Below, in pieces: positions 22,181-31,397 of a stretch of DNA of 34,231 nt. The stretch comes from Sedimentisphaerales bacterium (lineage in GTDB: Bacteria > Planctomycetota > Phycisphaerae > Sedimentisphaerales > Anaerobacaceae). Positions within the stretch are counted from its first letter, which is position 1; the number at the start of each line of letters is the position of its first letter. The stretch covers positions 1-34,231 of the forward strand of contig JAUVXL010000014.1 in assembly GCA_030603595.1 (NCBI GenBank), given 5' to 3'. Position numbers and translations under genes: made by a program. The notes beneath the pieces are model-generated. The model had not been told where the DNA came from. It ran no database searches and was given only the letters and a program-made list of their open reading frames with translations.

Positions 22181-23117
22181 CGCCGATCACCTTTCTTACC
22201 GCGGATTTCATCTTCGCCAGCCCCGCTTTTGCTACATCCAGTGCGTCCTGCTTGTAATAGTTGGGGTTGAACAGTTCCAATGAGAGGATGGTATTGCCGC
22301 CGTTGGCATACAAATCTTGGATGATTTGGCTTATCGGCGCGACCCCATCTCCGGGAAATACACGGTCGCTGTCTCTTGCTTGTTCTCGAGGCGGGTCCGC
22401 GGGGTAGTCGTTCAGGTGGAAGACCTGAATTGCGCGGGCGCTTAGCTGTTTTAGACCGTGGAAGTCGGAGCCCCCTTTGTAGATGTGAAAAACGTCGGGC
22501 AGCAGACATGCCTTTGGATGACCCGATTCGATGACGACATACATCGACTGGCCCAATCTGTACAGGTTCTTGGAGAAGCCCCAGACTTCGACCTGAGGGA
22601 CAACATCGAATTGCTCGCCGACTTCAAGCAGTTTGCGATAGCGCTCGGCAGCCTTGTCGAGATTCAGGCCCGGTTCTCGCGTGGCGCCGGCCGGAGGCGC
22701 GGCGATACGCTTGCCCCCGATTTGGGCGAGCACGTCCATCTCGCGTTTGGCCTGCTCGAAGCCCTTGGCGCGCCGGGCGTCGTCATCGACGACCCAGTTT
22801 GGAAAGGAGATTGCGCTCTCGACGGTTATTCCCAGGTCGCTGGTCTTCTTCTTCAAGTCTTTGAGCGAGCCCCCGGCCTCCTTGTACCTGTTGATCCCGT
22901 CCACCCAGGGCTCGATGGAGTCGTACCCGGCCTTGGCGGCGATCTCGATCTCCTTACCGATAGACAGCTTCTGTCCGCGAATAGTGCCCGTATTGAGGCA
23001 GTAGGCAAAACCCGCCGGACGTTTCTCAGCGGCTTTAGCAGTGCCCCCAACAGCAGCAGCGCCAATAACAGCTCCGGCAGCGGTCAATAAACGACGTCGC
23101 GAAAGATTACTCTGCAT
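22173..23117 (-). CDS. Tat-exported sugar phosphate isomerase/epimerase-like TIM-barrel protein
   Basis: A 314-residue protein of the xylose isomerase-like (AP endonuclease 2) family. It has a Tat signal (SRRRLLTAAGA, residues 6-16) and a TIM barrel with likely metal ligands Glu177 (QVEVWG), Asp208 and His211 (LPDVFHIY), His234 (VFHLND) and Glu281 (LSLELF). Export by the Tat pathway fits planctomycete paralogs that act on sugars outside the cytoplasm; the substrate is unknown. The ATG at 23117 has GAGGAG six bases upstream, better than the in-frame ATG at 23156. It follows the phosphomutase gene on the same strand (81 bases apart) and could be part of one transcript. Confidence 0.85.
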   Translation of the reverse strand: MQSNLSRRRLLTAAGAVIGAAAVGGTAKAAEKRPAGFAYCLNTGTIRGQKLSIGKEIEIAAKAGYDSIEPWVDGINRYKEAGGSLKDLKKKTSDLGITVESAISFPNWVVDDDARRAKGFEQAKREMDVLAQIGGKRIAAPPAGATREPGLNLDKAAERYRKLLEVGEQFDVVPQVEVWGFSKNLYRLGQSMYVVIESGHPKACLLPDVFHIYKGGSDFHGLKQLSARAIQVFHLNDYPADPPREQARDSDRVFPGDGVAPISQIIQDLYANGGNTILSLELFNPNYYKQDALDVAKAGLAKMKSAVRKVIGAG

Positions 23118-23198
23118 GTTTGTCTCCTCTGTAATACTCAAAAACGCCGCGGGCAAAACGCGGCAAACTTGTACGGTGGAGCTTGCCCCACCATTTCC

Positions 23199-24575
23199 CT
23201 AATGCAAGACGGGTACGCCGAGCTGCGCCTCGATTTCTCCGAGCCTTTCCGCCAGCAACCCTTCCGTCTTCGCTTCGACGTTAAGCCGCAGGAACGGCTC
23301 GGTATTGCTGGGCCGGCAGTTGAACCACCAGTCCTTGAAGCTAACCGTAACACCGTCGAGGTAGTCCACCTGACCCTCGCCGTACTGTCTTGCAAGTTCT
23401 TTTATTCTGGTTTGCTTGTCTTCGACCTCGAAGTTCATTTCGCCGCTGGCGTGATATCTCCGAAGCGGCTTGATCAGCTTGCTGATGGGTCTCTTTGCCT
23501 GAGCAACGATATTCAATATGTGCACGAGAGTGATCATACCCGAATCGGCGCAATAGTTGTCGCGATAGTAGAAGTGTCCGGACAGTTCGCCGCCGAAGAC
23601 GGCATGAGAATCTCGCATGGCCTTCTTCATATATGAGTGGCCAACGCGCTCTCTGCGCGGCGTTCCACCGTGCTTGATGATCTCCTCGGCAACGACCCAA
23701 CTGCTTCTAAGGTCGTAAACGATTGTTGACTTGAGGTCCTTCTCGAGGAAATAAGGCGCGATCAAAGCGGTCATCAGGTCGCAGGTTACGGTCCGGCCCT
23801 TCTCATCGACCATCATCAGCCTGTCGGCGTCGCCGTCGAAGCAGAGCCCGAAGTGGCAGCCGTTTTCCACGACCGCTTCTTTTACTTCCGCAAGGTTCTC
23901 TTCGACCAGTGGATTGGGCTCGTGTTTGAAAGTCCCGTCGTGCTTGAAGTTAATCGGAATGATTTCCACCGGCAGGTTGCCGAAGACAGCCGGCACTATT
24001 TTGCCCGCCATCCCATTGGATGCGTCGATGGCGATTTTGAGTTTAACTTTGCTCGGTCTCAGGAACTTGAGAACGTGGTTCTTGTATTCGCCCGTCAGGT
24101 CGCGCTTCTCGAGCGACCCCGTAGCCTTACCTTTAGTGTGCGGCATGGCCATCGCGATATGCTGAATGTCCTTCAGGCCGGTATCCGCCCCCACAGGTTT
24201 GGCCTGGAGCCCGGAGATCTTGAACCCGTTATACTTGGCCGGATTGTGCGATGCCGTAACCTGAACGCCCCCGCAAGTGCCCAAATGGTTGATTGCGAAG
24301 TACATCTGCGGCGTGTCGATCATTCCAATGTCGATAACGTTTGCCCCGGTCGAGTTCATCCCCTTGATAAGGGCCTTTGCTACGGCTGGGCTGTGCGTCC
24401 GCATATCTCGCCCTACGCAGAGAGATTGCATATTGGCCTGCCCCCGCTCATACCCGGTGAGCAGCGACCGAAGGAACTGCGCCGTCGCGCTGCCGATTTT
24501 CCAGGCGCCTTCGTCGTCGATCTGGTCCGGGTAGATGCCTCTGATGTCGTAGGCCTTGAAAATCGCGGAATCCAT
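23199..24575 (-). CDS. manB: phosphomannomutase/phosphoglucomutase
   Basis: A 458-residue alpha-D-phosphohexomutase that interconverts hexose 1- and 6-phosphates in the cytoplasm, supplying GDP-mannose or UDP-glucose pathways. All family motifs are present: the phosphoserine loop TASHNP (Ser109), metal site DGDADR (247-252), sugar-binding GGELSGH (328-334) and phosphate-binding RPSNTEP (421-427). Length is normal. The symbol is given by function; algC, pmm or manB are all used for this family and the preferred sugar cannot be told from sequence. It is divergent from the pilM operon across 461 bases. Confidence 0.93.
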   Translation of the reverse strand: MDSAIFKAYDIRGIYPDQIDDEGAWKIGSATAQFLRSLLTGYERGQANMQSLCVGRDMRTHSPAVAKALIKGMNSTGANVIDIGMIDTPQMYFAINHLGTCGGVQVTASHNPAKYNGFKISGLQAKPVGADTGLKDIQHIAMAMPHTKGKATGSLEKRDLTGEYKNHVLKFLRPSKVKLKIAIDASNGMAGKIVPAVFGNLPVEIIPINFKHDGTFKHEPNPLVEENLAEVKEAVVENGCHFGLCFDGDADRLMMVDEKGRTVTCDLMTALIAPYFLEKDLKSTIVYDLRSSWVVAEEIIKHGGTPRRERVGHSYMKKAMRDSHAVFGGELSGHFYYRDNYCADSGMITLVHILNIVAQAKRPISKLIKPLRRYHASGEMNFEVEDKQTRIKELARQYGEGQVDYLDGVTVSFKDWWFNCRPSNTEPFLRLNVEAKTEGLLAERLGEIEAQLGVPVLH

Positions 24576-25036
24576 TCGCTAACTCCCTTTGATTGTATGG
24601 CGACTAATCCTTAGTGCATTTTACCCCTGAAATCCGGGGCCGTCAAACTTGCCGAATACTATACATCCCCGGACGACGAGATGTCAAGAACCAATACGAC
24701 TAATAGCCGAGTCCTATAAACTGCAACTTGTTCGCATTCTTATAGGAACAAGGACAATCATTTGCGAATTTCTTCGAAATGACGCCCGAATATTTGTCAG
24801 AAGTTTGGCTCATGGCGGTTGTGTTTACTATATTTTAATTGGCGGCATCGGGCTTTCTCCGCATCGGCAGCGGTGCTGGCGGTGCGGAAAAGGGGAATTT
24901 GATACAGATGCAAAGCTCGAATCCCGATGTATCCGAGTAACGGATTAGGTGCGATTGGGCTGCCGTTGCGCGTTTATGATGCAACGCTCGGCGGGCAAAA
25001 ACGCACCCTATGATATGCTTTTGCAGGTGAGGTTGT
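24576..25036. other. intergenic region between manB and the pilus operon, with a structured leader before pilM
   Basis: 461 bases with no gene. The half nearer manB is AT-richer and should hold that gene's promoter; no confident boxes were found. Before pilM are a strong imperfect hairpin (CCGCATCGGCAGC, 24859-24871, with GCTGGCGGTGCGG, 24875-24887), a GATACA...TGTATC pair (24901-24933), and GTTGC...GCAAC near 24965-24990. These could form a structured 5' leader of the operon. Confidence 0.4.
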
Positions 25037-26008
25037 ATGTTAGGATTCTCAAGAGCACGCCCCTATTCGATTGGCGTGGATGTCGGCAACGACTGCTTGC
25101 GGTTAGTTCAGTTGGCTCAGAACGGCCACGGTTTGAAGCTGGTCGCGGGCAAGAGCAAGGACCGGCCCGACGATGTCCGGCCGGGCAGCGCCGATTGGCA
25201 GAGATGGGCCATCCAGACAATACGCCTGTTTACAACTAACGGCGGCTTCTCCGGAAGGGACGTCATCGCCGCAATTCCGCCCGATGACTTATTCATCGAC
25301 CACATCCGGGTATCGAAGGCAAACGACAGCAAGATCGAAGAAATGGCCTTTGCGAAAATCAAGCCGAAGCTGCCCTTCGAGCCGGTAAAAGAAAACCTGA
25401 TGATAAAGTGCATCAGAACCACCGGCGAAAACGTGGTCGTAATGGCGGCCGAGCGAAAGATCATCGACCGCCACCTGGCGATATACGAAGAGGCTAATCT
25501 ACACATCAAGACGATTGCCGTCTGGCCGCTCGCACTGGTAAACTGCTACACCAGATTCTTCGGGAGGCGCAAATCCGACGTTGAAGCCGTTGTAATGCTC
25601 ATCTGCATCGAGGATGACAGAACAAACGTCGTGATCTGTCGTCACAAAAATCTGCTCTTCGCACACTCGATTTCCATAGGGGCAAAGCAGTTCGACGACG
25701 ACGGGGTCGTAACCAGGCTGGTGCTCGAACTGACGGCCTGCCGACGCCAGTTCGGCTCGATACATCGAGACGCACAAATACAACGCCTCATCTTCCTAAC
25801 CGGTCGGTCCCTGGACAGAGACACATGCGCGACAATCGCAAAGCAACTCGAAATGCCGGCGCAGACGGGCGATTGCCTCGCTGCAGTCCAAATTGCAGAC
25901 CCTTATCGTTTGGGAATTGACAGAAGATCAGAACCTTCCCAAAAAACGATGCCGTCGCCAAAGCAGCAACTCAACTGGGCGACTGCATTTGGGCTTAGTT
26001 TGTCATAG
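25037..26008 (+). CDS. pilM: PilM-like type IV pilus / T2SS assembly ATPase-fold protein
   Basis: A 323-residue actin-like protein. PilM sits on the cytoplasmic face, binds the N-terminus of PilN and links the inner-membrane platform to the ATPases. The N-terminus has SIGVDVGNDCLRLVQL (nucleotide-binding actin-like loop) and IPPDDLFIDHIRVSK; the later IEEMAFAKIKPKLPF region matches PilM proteins. GGTGAGG lies five bases before the ATG. It is the first gene of the plus-strand operon, followed by pilN. Confidence 0.85.
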   Translation: MLGFSRARPYSIGVDVGNDCLRLVQLAQNGHGLKLVAGKSKDRPDDVRPGSADWQRWAIQTIRLFTTNGGFSGRDVIAAIPPDDLFIDHIRVSKANDSKIEEMAFAKIKPKLPFEPVKENLMIKCIRTTGENVVVMAAERKIIDRHLAIYEEANLHIKTIAVWPLALVNCYTRFFGRRKSDVEAVVMLICIEDDRTNVVICRHKNLLFAHSISIGAKQFDDDGVVTRLVLELTACRRQFGSIHRDAQIQRLIFLTGRSLDRDTCATIAKQLEMPAQTGDCLAAVQIADPYRLGIDRRSEPSQKTMPSPKQQLNWATAFGLSLS

Positions 26009-26110
26009 GCAGCGCGAGAATAAAGACCGTCGCAAACCAGCGGCGAGAGAAAAATAGACTCCAAAGATGCTAAAACTAAACCGTGGTATTATTCGGAGGC
26101 AGGTTGAAAG

Positions 26111-26827
26111 ATGCTCAACATAAACTTCGTGCCCGATGATTACGTGCAAAGCGGAGAGTCGCGCAGGACAAATTTGCTTTGTCTTCTCCTTCTTGCTCTG
26201 GTAATGGCCGGCCTGGGCGGCTCGTTTGCCTTCATAAAGATACGCCAGCGTGCATGCCGCGACAGGGAATCGCTGGCAAACAACAGATTAGCCGGCATTC
26301 AGAAGTCCATAAAACAGTTCGAAGAGCTTCAAACCAGACGCAAGGCTATGATGAAGACGGCACTTACGACCGCCGAACTGCTTGAACCGGTCCCAAGAAG
26401 CGTCATCCTGGCCTCACTAACGAATAATTTGCCGTCTGGGGTTTCGCTATTGAAGCTCAACCTGATTCAGAAGCAGTCTAAGAAAAGCAGCACAACTGCG
26501 GCCTCGACAAGCAAATACAAAGCCGCTCAGGCCAACAAGACTATCGAACATCAGGCCAGACTCTCACAGGAAAAGTCGCTCGAAACTCATATTGACATCG
26601 GCGGAATGGCGCCCAGCGACTTGCAGGTTGCCGATTATATCGAATACCTCAGCGCCTCACAACTGCTCGATAACGTCGAACTGGTCGAATCAAAAGAGTA
26701 CAAAATAGACGACACAACATTCCGACAGTTCAAGCTCAGAGCTACGCTCAGAAAAGAGGTCCACCTTACCGCCGACGATGTCGAGGTCATCAGGGCGGGA
26801 GCCGAAGAGTCGGTGTACAGATTCTAA
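26111..26827 (+). CDS. pilN: PilN-like inner-membrane assembly protein
   Basis: A 238-residue bitopic protein. The N-terminal MLNINFVPDDY is the kind of segment that docks into PilM. One transmembrane helix follows (about residues 22-44), then a coiled coil (50-90) and a periplasmic ferredoxin-like fold starting near SVILASLTNNLPSGVSLLKL, typical of PilN. A low-complexity linker rich in Ser, Thr and Ala (about 118-140) interrupts this region, which is unusual. AGG lies seven bases before the ATG. Confidence 0.82.
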   Translation: MLNINFVPDDYVQSGESRRTNLLCLLLLALVMAGLGGSFAFIKIRQRACRDRESLANNRLAGIQKSIKQFEELQTRRKAMMKTALTTAELLEPVPRSVILASLTNNLPSGVSLLKLNLIQKQSKKSSTTAASTSKYKAAQANKTIEHQARLSQEKSLETHIDIGGMAPSDLQVADYIEYLSASQLLDNVELVESKEYKIDDTTFRQFKLRATLRKEVHLTADDVEVIRAGAEESVYRF

Positions 26828-26894
26828 GTGTTCTCCGGCGAGGCTATTGAAATACGCAGCACAAATCAGTTCACAGTAAATCGAGGGCGAAATT

Positions 26895-27431
26895 ATGACC
26901 GGTGGTTTAAGAAAAGCTGTTTTTTTCGCTTTGGTTCTTGGGCTAATAGTCGTTGGCTATCAGTACATGATCAAACCGGCGAGCAAGAACCTGGCCGATG
27001 CAAACGCGCGCGTGGATACGAAACTCGCCAAAATAGGCGAATACGAAAAAACCGCCGCCGCAACAGAGGACCTTACAAAACAACTGGAGCAACTGGAAGA
27101 GGCAATCGCTTTCTTCGAGAGCCGGCTTCCACCGAAAAGCAAAATCGACGAAGTGCTCAAGCAGGTCACGGTGATCGCTCAGAAGGAGGGGCTAAAACCA
27201 AAAACCATCAGGACGCTTGCAAGGAAAGACAATAGCGGCTACATAGAGCAGCCGCTCAAAATGGAATTGGAAGGGAATTTCAAGGCGTTCTACTCCTTCC
27301 TGCTCGAAACCGAGAAGCTTCCGCGAATTATGAAGATTCGTGAGCTTGAGATCAGCAAGCAGTTGAGTGATGAGGGCCGGATTTCCGCGAGCTTCATAGT
27401 CAGCATATTCTTCCAGCGTGAAACGGGCTGA
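26895..27431 (+). CDS. pilO: PilO-like inner-membrane assembly protein
   Basis: A 178-residue bitopic protein with a transmembrane helix at residues 6-24, a coiled coil (about 30-78, with KQLEQLEEAIAFFESRLP) and a periplasmic ferredoxin-like domain (VLKQVTVIAQKEGL through ASFIVSIFF). This is the layout of PilO, which pairs with PilN in the alignment complex. Gene order pilM-N-O supports the call more than sequence identity, as PilO proteins diverge strongly. Confidence 0.82.
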   Translation: MTGGLRKAVFFALVLGLIVVGYQYMIKPASKNLADANARVDTKLAKIGEYEKTAAATEDLTKQLEQLEEAIAFFESRLPPKSKIDEVLKQVTVIAQKEGLKPKTIRTLARKDNSGYIEQPLKMELEGNFKAFYSFLLETEKLPRIMKIRELEISKQLSDEGRISASFIVSIFFQRETG

Positions 27432-27518
27432 TCCTGGGCCTTGGTTTTGAAAGCCGATACCGGAACGGGTCCGGGACTTGATATGAACAACAAAATGCTT
27501 TTTTGATGGAGTTGTACT

Positions 27519-28244
27519 ATGTTATCTTTTCTACGAGATCAAGGTTCTGATGACTCCCCGGCCGAGAAAACCGGAGCCGCAGGCCAGGCAACGTCCGAGG
27601 GCTCACCGAACGTCTCCGAGCAAGATTACATCGCGGTATCCACCAGTACAAGCCGTGTTAGAAGGAGTACGGCCGTTCTTGCCGTACTCCTCGTTGCCGG
27701 GCTGGCTTGTATATGGTTGATGGTGAAGAAGACCTCGCCTCAGCCCGCCGGTGCCGCAACAGCCGAAGCCAATGCAGTCGATATTGAAAAAGAAATTATT
27801 AGGATCACCGGCGCCAAATCAGAAGTCTTCGAGAAAATGGATGAACTGGTAGGCAAGTTCAATGAATTTTCCGAAGTGCCCCAGGTCGAGGTCAATCAGC
27901 TTGTGAAGAACCCGTTTGAACAGGAAACGTTCCTGGCGAATCTCAAGACGGATATCACCGACGCCCAGCCGGTCATCACAATCGACCACCAGGCCATCAG
28001 GCGACAAAAGGCGCAAAAGCAGGCCGACGAACTCAACCTCACCACAATAATGCTCTCCGATCAGCGAAACTGCTGCATGATAGATGACAAGTTTTTCTAC
28101 CAGGGCGATTCCATTGGAGATTTCACGATCGCCGGAATCGAAAGCAATTTCGTTAAACTGTTGTGGAATGCCGACAATGCCGCCGCGAATTCGACCGGCG
28201 CCGCCCAAAAAGTGGAAATTATTCTGAAGCTGGCTCAAGAATGA
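27519..28244 (+). CDS. PilP/GspC-like bitopic periplasmic linker protein
   Basis: A 241-residue protein with a disordered cytoplasmic N-terminus (1-48), one transmembrane helix (51-69) and a periplasmic part. The C-terminal segment (LTTIMLSDQRNCCMIDDKFFYQGDSIGDFTIAGIES, residues about 174-209) resembles the small HR/PilP beta domain that meets the secretin. Its position after pilO, with a four-base ATGA overlap into the ATPase gene, fits PilP. It is not a lipoprotein as classical PilP is, and so is closer to GspC/GspB in build. GGAG lies seven bases before the ATG. Confidence 0.65.
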   Translation: MLSFLRDQGSDDSPAEKTGAAGQATSEGSPNVSEQDYIAVSTSTSRVRRSTAVLAVLLVAGLACIWLMVKKTSPQPAGAATAEANAVDIEKEIIRITGAKSEVFEKMDELVGKFNEFSEVPQVEVNQLVKNPFEQETFLANLKTDITDAQPVITIDHQAIRRQKAQKQADELNLTTIMLSDQRNCCMIDDKFFYQGDSIGDFTIAGIESNFVKLLWNADNAAANSTGAAQKVEIILKLAQE

Positions 28245-30127
28245 AACTACCCTTTTCACTTGGAAATAGAGACGATTCTCCGGAATCCAACCAGGCATTG
28301 CCCGCCACCGGCGGGTTGTGGAACGGGGATGCCGCTTCAATGGACCAGGATGTTCAGGGGCTTAGCGAGCTGTATTCTCCCGACAAGGCCGGCGAGTCGC
28401 ACGTCTATGATATAGTCGATGTATTGCTCGATACCGGAAAAATAACCGACGAGCAGCAAGCCGAGATACGCAGTCGCCAAAAGGCGAATCCGTCCCGCGA
28501 CGGCGTCGAACTGCTGGCGGAAACCGGCTGGATCGAAATGCCGGATATCCTCGCCGCCAAGGCGAAGCTCTATGATATGGAGTTTAGACACATAACGCCC
28601 GAGGACGTGGACCGGCAGGCATTCGAAATGCTCGACGTTGATTACATAAGAGATACCTTTGTCTGCCCGATCGCCCAAGAAGACGGGATCCTCGTCGTTG
28701 CAACGAGCGAACCGACCAATGTCTTCGCAATAGAGGATGTAAAGCGACAGACCCAAATGGACATACGCACCGTTGTCTGCAGCAGAGAAGATATAGAGGC
28801 CGTCTGCGATTCCTTGAAACAAGTCGAGAAAATCGACTACAACCTCGACGACATCATCAGCGATATGACCGACGTCGAAATCGTACAGGATGAGGAGGAG
28901 GAATCCGAAGACCTCGAAAGGATGGCCGGTCAGTCGCCCGTCATCAAATTCGTAAATTACGTCGTTAGCAACGCGATACGAGAAGGCGCCAGCGATATAC
29001 ACATCGAGCCAAGGGACAAGTCGATGAAAACGAGGTATCGAATAGACGGCGTCCTCTTCGAGATGATGCAGTCTCCGATGAAGATGCACCCGGCCATCGT
29101 CTCGCGTATCAAGATTATGTCCAATCTCGATATTTCCGAAAGAAGGCTCCCGCAGGACGGAAAAATCTCGGTCATCGTCGGCGGAAGGGCGATCGACCTG
29201 CGAGTCTCGACCCTGCCCACAAGCCACGGAGAAAAGGTGGTAATACGTGTGCTCGACAGCAAGTCGATCCTCAGAGGCCTCGAACAACTGGGCATGGAGC
29301 AGGACGTTATGAATACTTTTGCCGAGCAGATCGCACTGCCCCACGGAATTATGCTTGTCACAGGACCTACGGGATCCGGCAAGAGCACTACGCTATACTC
29401 GGCGCTGTCCCAGATGGACGGAGACAAACTGAATATCTCCACCGTTGAGGACCCCGTCGAATATGAGCTTGATTTCTGCAACCAGGTCCAGGCGAAGGAA
29501 AAAATAGGACTGACCTTTGCAGCGGCGCTTAGAAGTCTGCTGAGGCAGGACCCGGACGTAATTATGGTCGGCGAGATAAGAGACAACGAGACCGCCCGTG
29601 TTGCGGTTCAGGCCGCACTGACGGGCCACCTGGTCCTCTCGACCCTCCATACCAACGACGCCGCAAGCAGTGTTACCAGGCTCGTGAATATCGGAATCGA
29701 CGCATACCTCATCGCCGCATCACTCAACGGCGTCCTTGCACAACGGCTCGTCAGAAGAATCTGTCCGAATTGCAAGGAAGTCTATGAGATTTCCGAACAC
29801 ATGCGCAAGTACGTCGAGCGAGCCGGAGTTCGGCCTAAAAAGCTTCTACACGGAAAAGGATGCGACCAGTGCCGGGGCTCGGGATATCTGGGTAGAGTCG
29901 GAATCTACGAGTTCCTCGTTATTGACGACATGTTCAGAGATATGATCAACAAGGACCCGTCGGTCGGCAATATGAGAAAGGTCTTCCACGAAAGCGGATG
30001 CAACAGCCTCTTCGACGACGGAATGATAAAGGTCAAACAGGGACTCACTACTATCGAAGAAGTCCTGCGGGTAACCGAGGTTTACGGTAAGAACGAAGAC
30101 GAAGAATTCGTCGAAAATGTGGAATGA
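28241..30127 (+). CDS. pilB: PilB/GspE-type extension ATPase
   Basis: A 628-residue hexameric ATPase that drives pilus or pseudopilus assembly at the inner membrane. It has an N-terminal T2SSE-N/MshEN-like domain (about 55-210), a P-loop GPTGSGKS (375-382), a Walker B region IMVGEIRDNETA (about 442-453), and the zinc CxxC pairs Cys508/511 and Cys541/544 that mark the PilB/GspE branch and are absent from PilT. The frame extends upstream to 28163, but the ATG at 28241 overlaps the previous TGA as ATGA, and KLPFSLGN is a natural start. GspE is an equally valid name. Confidence 0.93.
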   Translation: MKLPFSLGNRDDSPESNQALPATGGLWNGDAASMDQDVQGLSELYSPDKAGESHVYDIVDVLLDTGKITDEQQAEIRSRQKANPSRDGVELLAETGWIEMPDILAAKAKLYDMEFRHITPEDVDRQAFEMLDVDYIRDTFVCPIAQEDGILVVATSEPTNVFAIEDVKRQTQMDIRTVVCSREDIEAVCDSLKQVEKIDYNLDDIISDMTDVEIVQDEEEESEDLERMAGQSPVIKFVNYVVSNAIREGASDIHIEPRDKSMKTRYRIDGVLFEMMQSPMKMHPAIVSRIKIMSNLDISERRLPQDGKISVIVGGRAIDLRVSTLPTSHGEKVVIRVLDSKSILRGLEQLGMEQDVMNTFAEQIALPHGIMLVTGPTGSGKSTTLYSALSQMDGDKLNISTVEDPVEYELDFCNQVQAKEKIGLTFAAALRSLLRQDPDVIMVGEIRDNETARVAVQAALTGHLVLSTLHTNDAASSVTRLVNIGIDAYLIAASLNGVLAQRLVRRICPNCKEVYEISEHMRKYVERAGVRPKKLLHGKGCDQCRGSGYLGRVGIYEFLVIDDMFRDMINKDPSVGNMRKVFHESGCNSLFDDGMIKVKQGLTTIEEVLRVTEVYGKNEDEEFVENVE

Positions 30128-30145
30128 CACGCAATAAAGATGCGT

Positions 30146-30230
30146 GCGTCAAAAGTCCGAGTTACAAGCCCCGACCGTAAGGGAGGGGATAAAAACGAAG
30201 ATCATATTCGTTGTTTTCCACTTTTGACGC
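30146..30230. repeat. 85-bp inverted-repeat element between the two ATPase genes
   Basis: Perfect 11-base inverted ends GCGTCAAAAGT (30146-30156) and ACTTTTGACGC (30220-30230) enclose AGCCCCGACCGTAAGGGAGG and an inner pair AACGAA...TTCGTT. It occupies the longest gap within the pilus operon (about 150 bases) and may act as an RNA hairpin that separates pilB and pilT expression. It could also be a mobile miniature element. Confidence 0.6.
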
Positions 30231-30276
30231 AGACGTCAATAAAGATAGAAGATAAGTCTCTCGAAGGATGTATGAA

Positions 30277-31386
30277 ATGATTGATATAAAAGCCATATTG
30301 GCCACCGCCATTGAAAACAAGGCCAGTGACGTACACATTAACGTCGGCATGCCGCCGGTATTGCGAAAGAATACCGAACTGATCGACCTGGACTTGCCTC
30401 CCGTCACAAATGAAGATGCAAAAGAGATGGTTGTATCTATGGTCGGGCCGGAGAGGTTCGAGACATACCTCGAAAAGAAGGACCTCGATTTCTCCACGAG
30501 TGGGGAAGACGGCACGCGTTTTCGTGTCAACGCGCATGTCCAGAAAGACACAATCGCCATCTCTTTCAGGGTAATCTCTAACCATGTCTTCGATCTCGAC
30601 GACCTGCACCTGCCGCCCATCGTTAAGGAGCTTACCGACCTTCCCAGGGGTCTCGTTCTCGTTACAGGCCATACCGGATCGGGCAAGAGCACGTCACTCG
30701 CCGCAATGATCGGCGTGATAAACCGGAAATACAGAAAACGAATTATCACGCTCGAAGACCCCATCGAGTACATGATAGAAAACGATCACAGTATGATAGA
30801 GCAGCGTGAGATCGGAGCCGACTGTCCCGCATTTGGCTCAGGACTTCGACACGTGCTGCGGCAGGACCCCGATATAATTATGGTCGGCGAAATGAGAGAC
30901 CTCGAGACAACAAGCTTCACCATTACAGCGGCGGAAACGGGCCACCTTGTCTTCAGCACCCTCCATACAATCAACGCCGCCCAGACTATAGACCGTATAA
31001 TAGACATCTATCCCGCCGCCCAGCAGAATCAGATCAGAACGATGCTGGCCAACACACTCCAGGCAGTTGTCTCGCAAACTCTCTTTCGACGGATCGACCG
31101 GCCGGGGATGGTGCCCTGCACCGAGATACTCCTCTGCACCTCGGCGGCAAGAAACTGCATCCGCGAAAACAGAATCTACGAAATCCCGAACATTATAGAA
31201 ACATCAAGAAGACTCGGAATGCAAAACCTCGACAACAGCATCGCAGATATGTACTTCAAGGGCTACATAGACAGGGAAGATGCGATAAACCGTTCCAGCA
31301 ATCCGGGCAAGATGGAGAAAGTGCTTGTGCCTCTCGACGAAGCTGAAATGGTCCAGTCGCCAAACGCAGTAACCGCTAATGCATAA
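30277..31386 (+). CDS. pilT: PilT-type retraction ATPase
   Basis: A 369-residue ATPase of the PilT branch, which disassembles pili at the inner membrane. An N-terminal PAS-like domain begins IDIKAILATAIENKASDVHI. The P-loop is GHTGSGKS (131-138), the Walker B region IIMVGEMRDLET (about 200-211), and the His box LVFSTLHT. No zinc CxxC pairs are present. The ATG at 30277 has AAGGA about 10 bases upstream and gives the usual PilT start, while the ATG nine bases earlier sits on that same site. A retraction ATPase points to a dynamic type IV pilus rather than a pure type II secretion system. Confidence 0.92.
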   Translation: MIDIKAILATAIENKASDVHINVGMPPVLRKNTELIDLDLPPVTNEDAKEMVVSMVGPERFETYLEKKDLDFSTSGEDGTRFRVNAHVQKDTIAISFRVISNHVFDLDDLHLPPIVKELTDLPRGLVLVTGHTGSGKSTSLAAMIGVINRKYRKRIITLEDPIEYMIENDHSMIEQREIGADCPAFGSGLRHVLRQDPDIIMVGEMRDLETTSFTITAAETGHLVFSTLHTINAAQTIDRIIDIYPAAQQNQIRTMLANTLQAVVSQTLFRRIDRPGMVPCTEILLCTSAARNCIRENRIYEIPNIIETSRRLGMQNLDNSIADMYFKGYIDREDAINRSSNPGKMEKVLVPLDEAEMVQSPNAVTANA

Positions 31387-31397
31387 AGGCTGAAAAT

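Noticed and set aside
24856-24945. c-di-GMP-I (GEMM) riboswitch upstream of pilM
   Set aside because: GATGCAAAGC resembles the conserved GACGCAAAGC, but the 5' GGCAAACC element and the GGTAGC...GGGTTACC 3' arm are not convincingly present. Kept only as an unclassified structured leader; a covariance-model search would decide.
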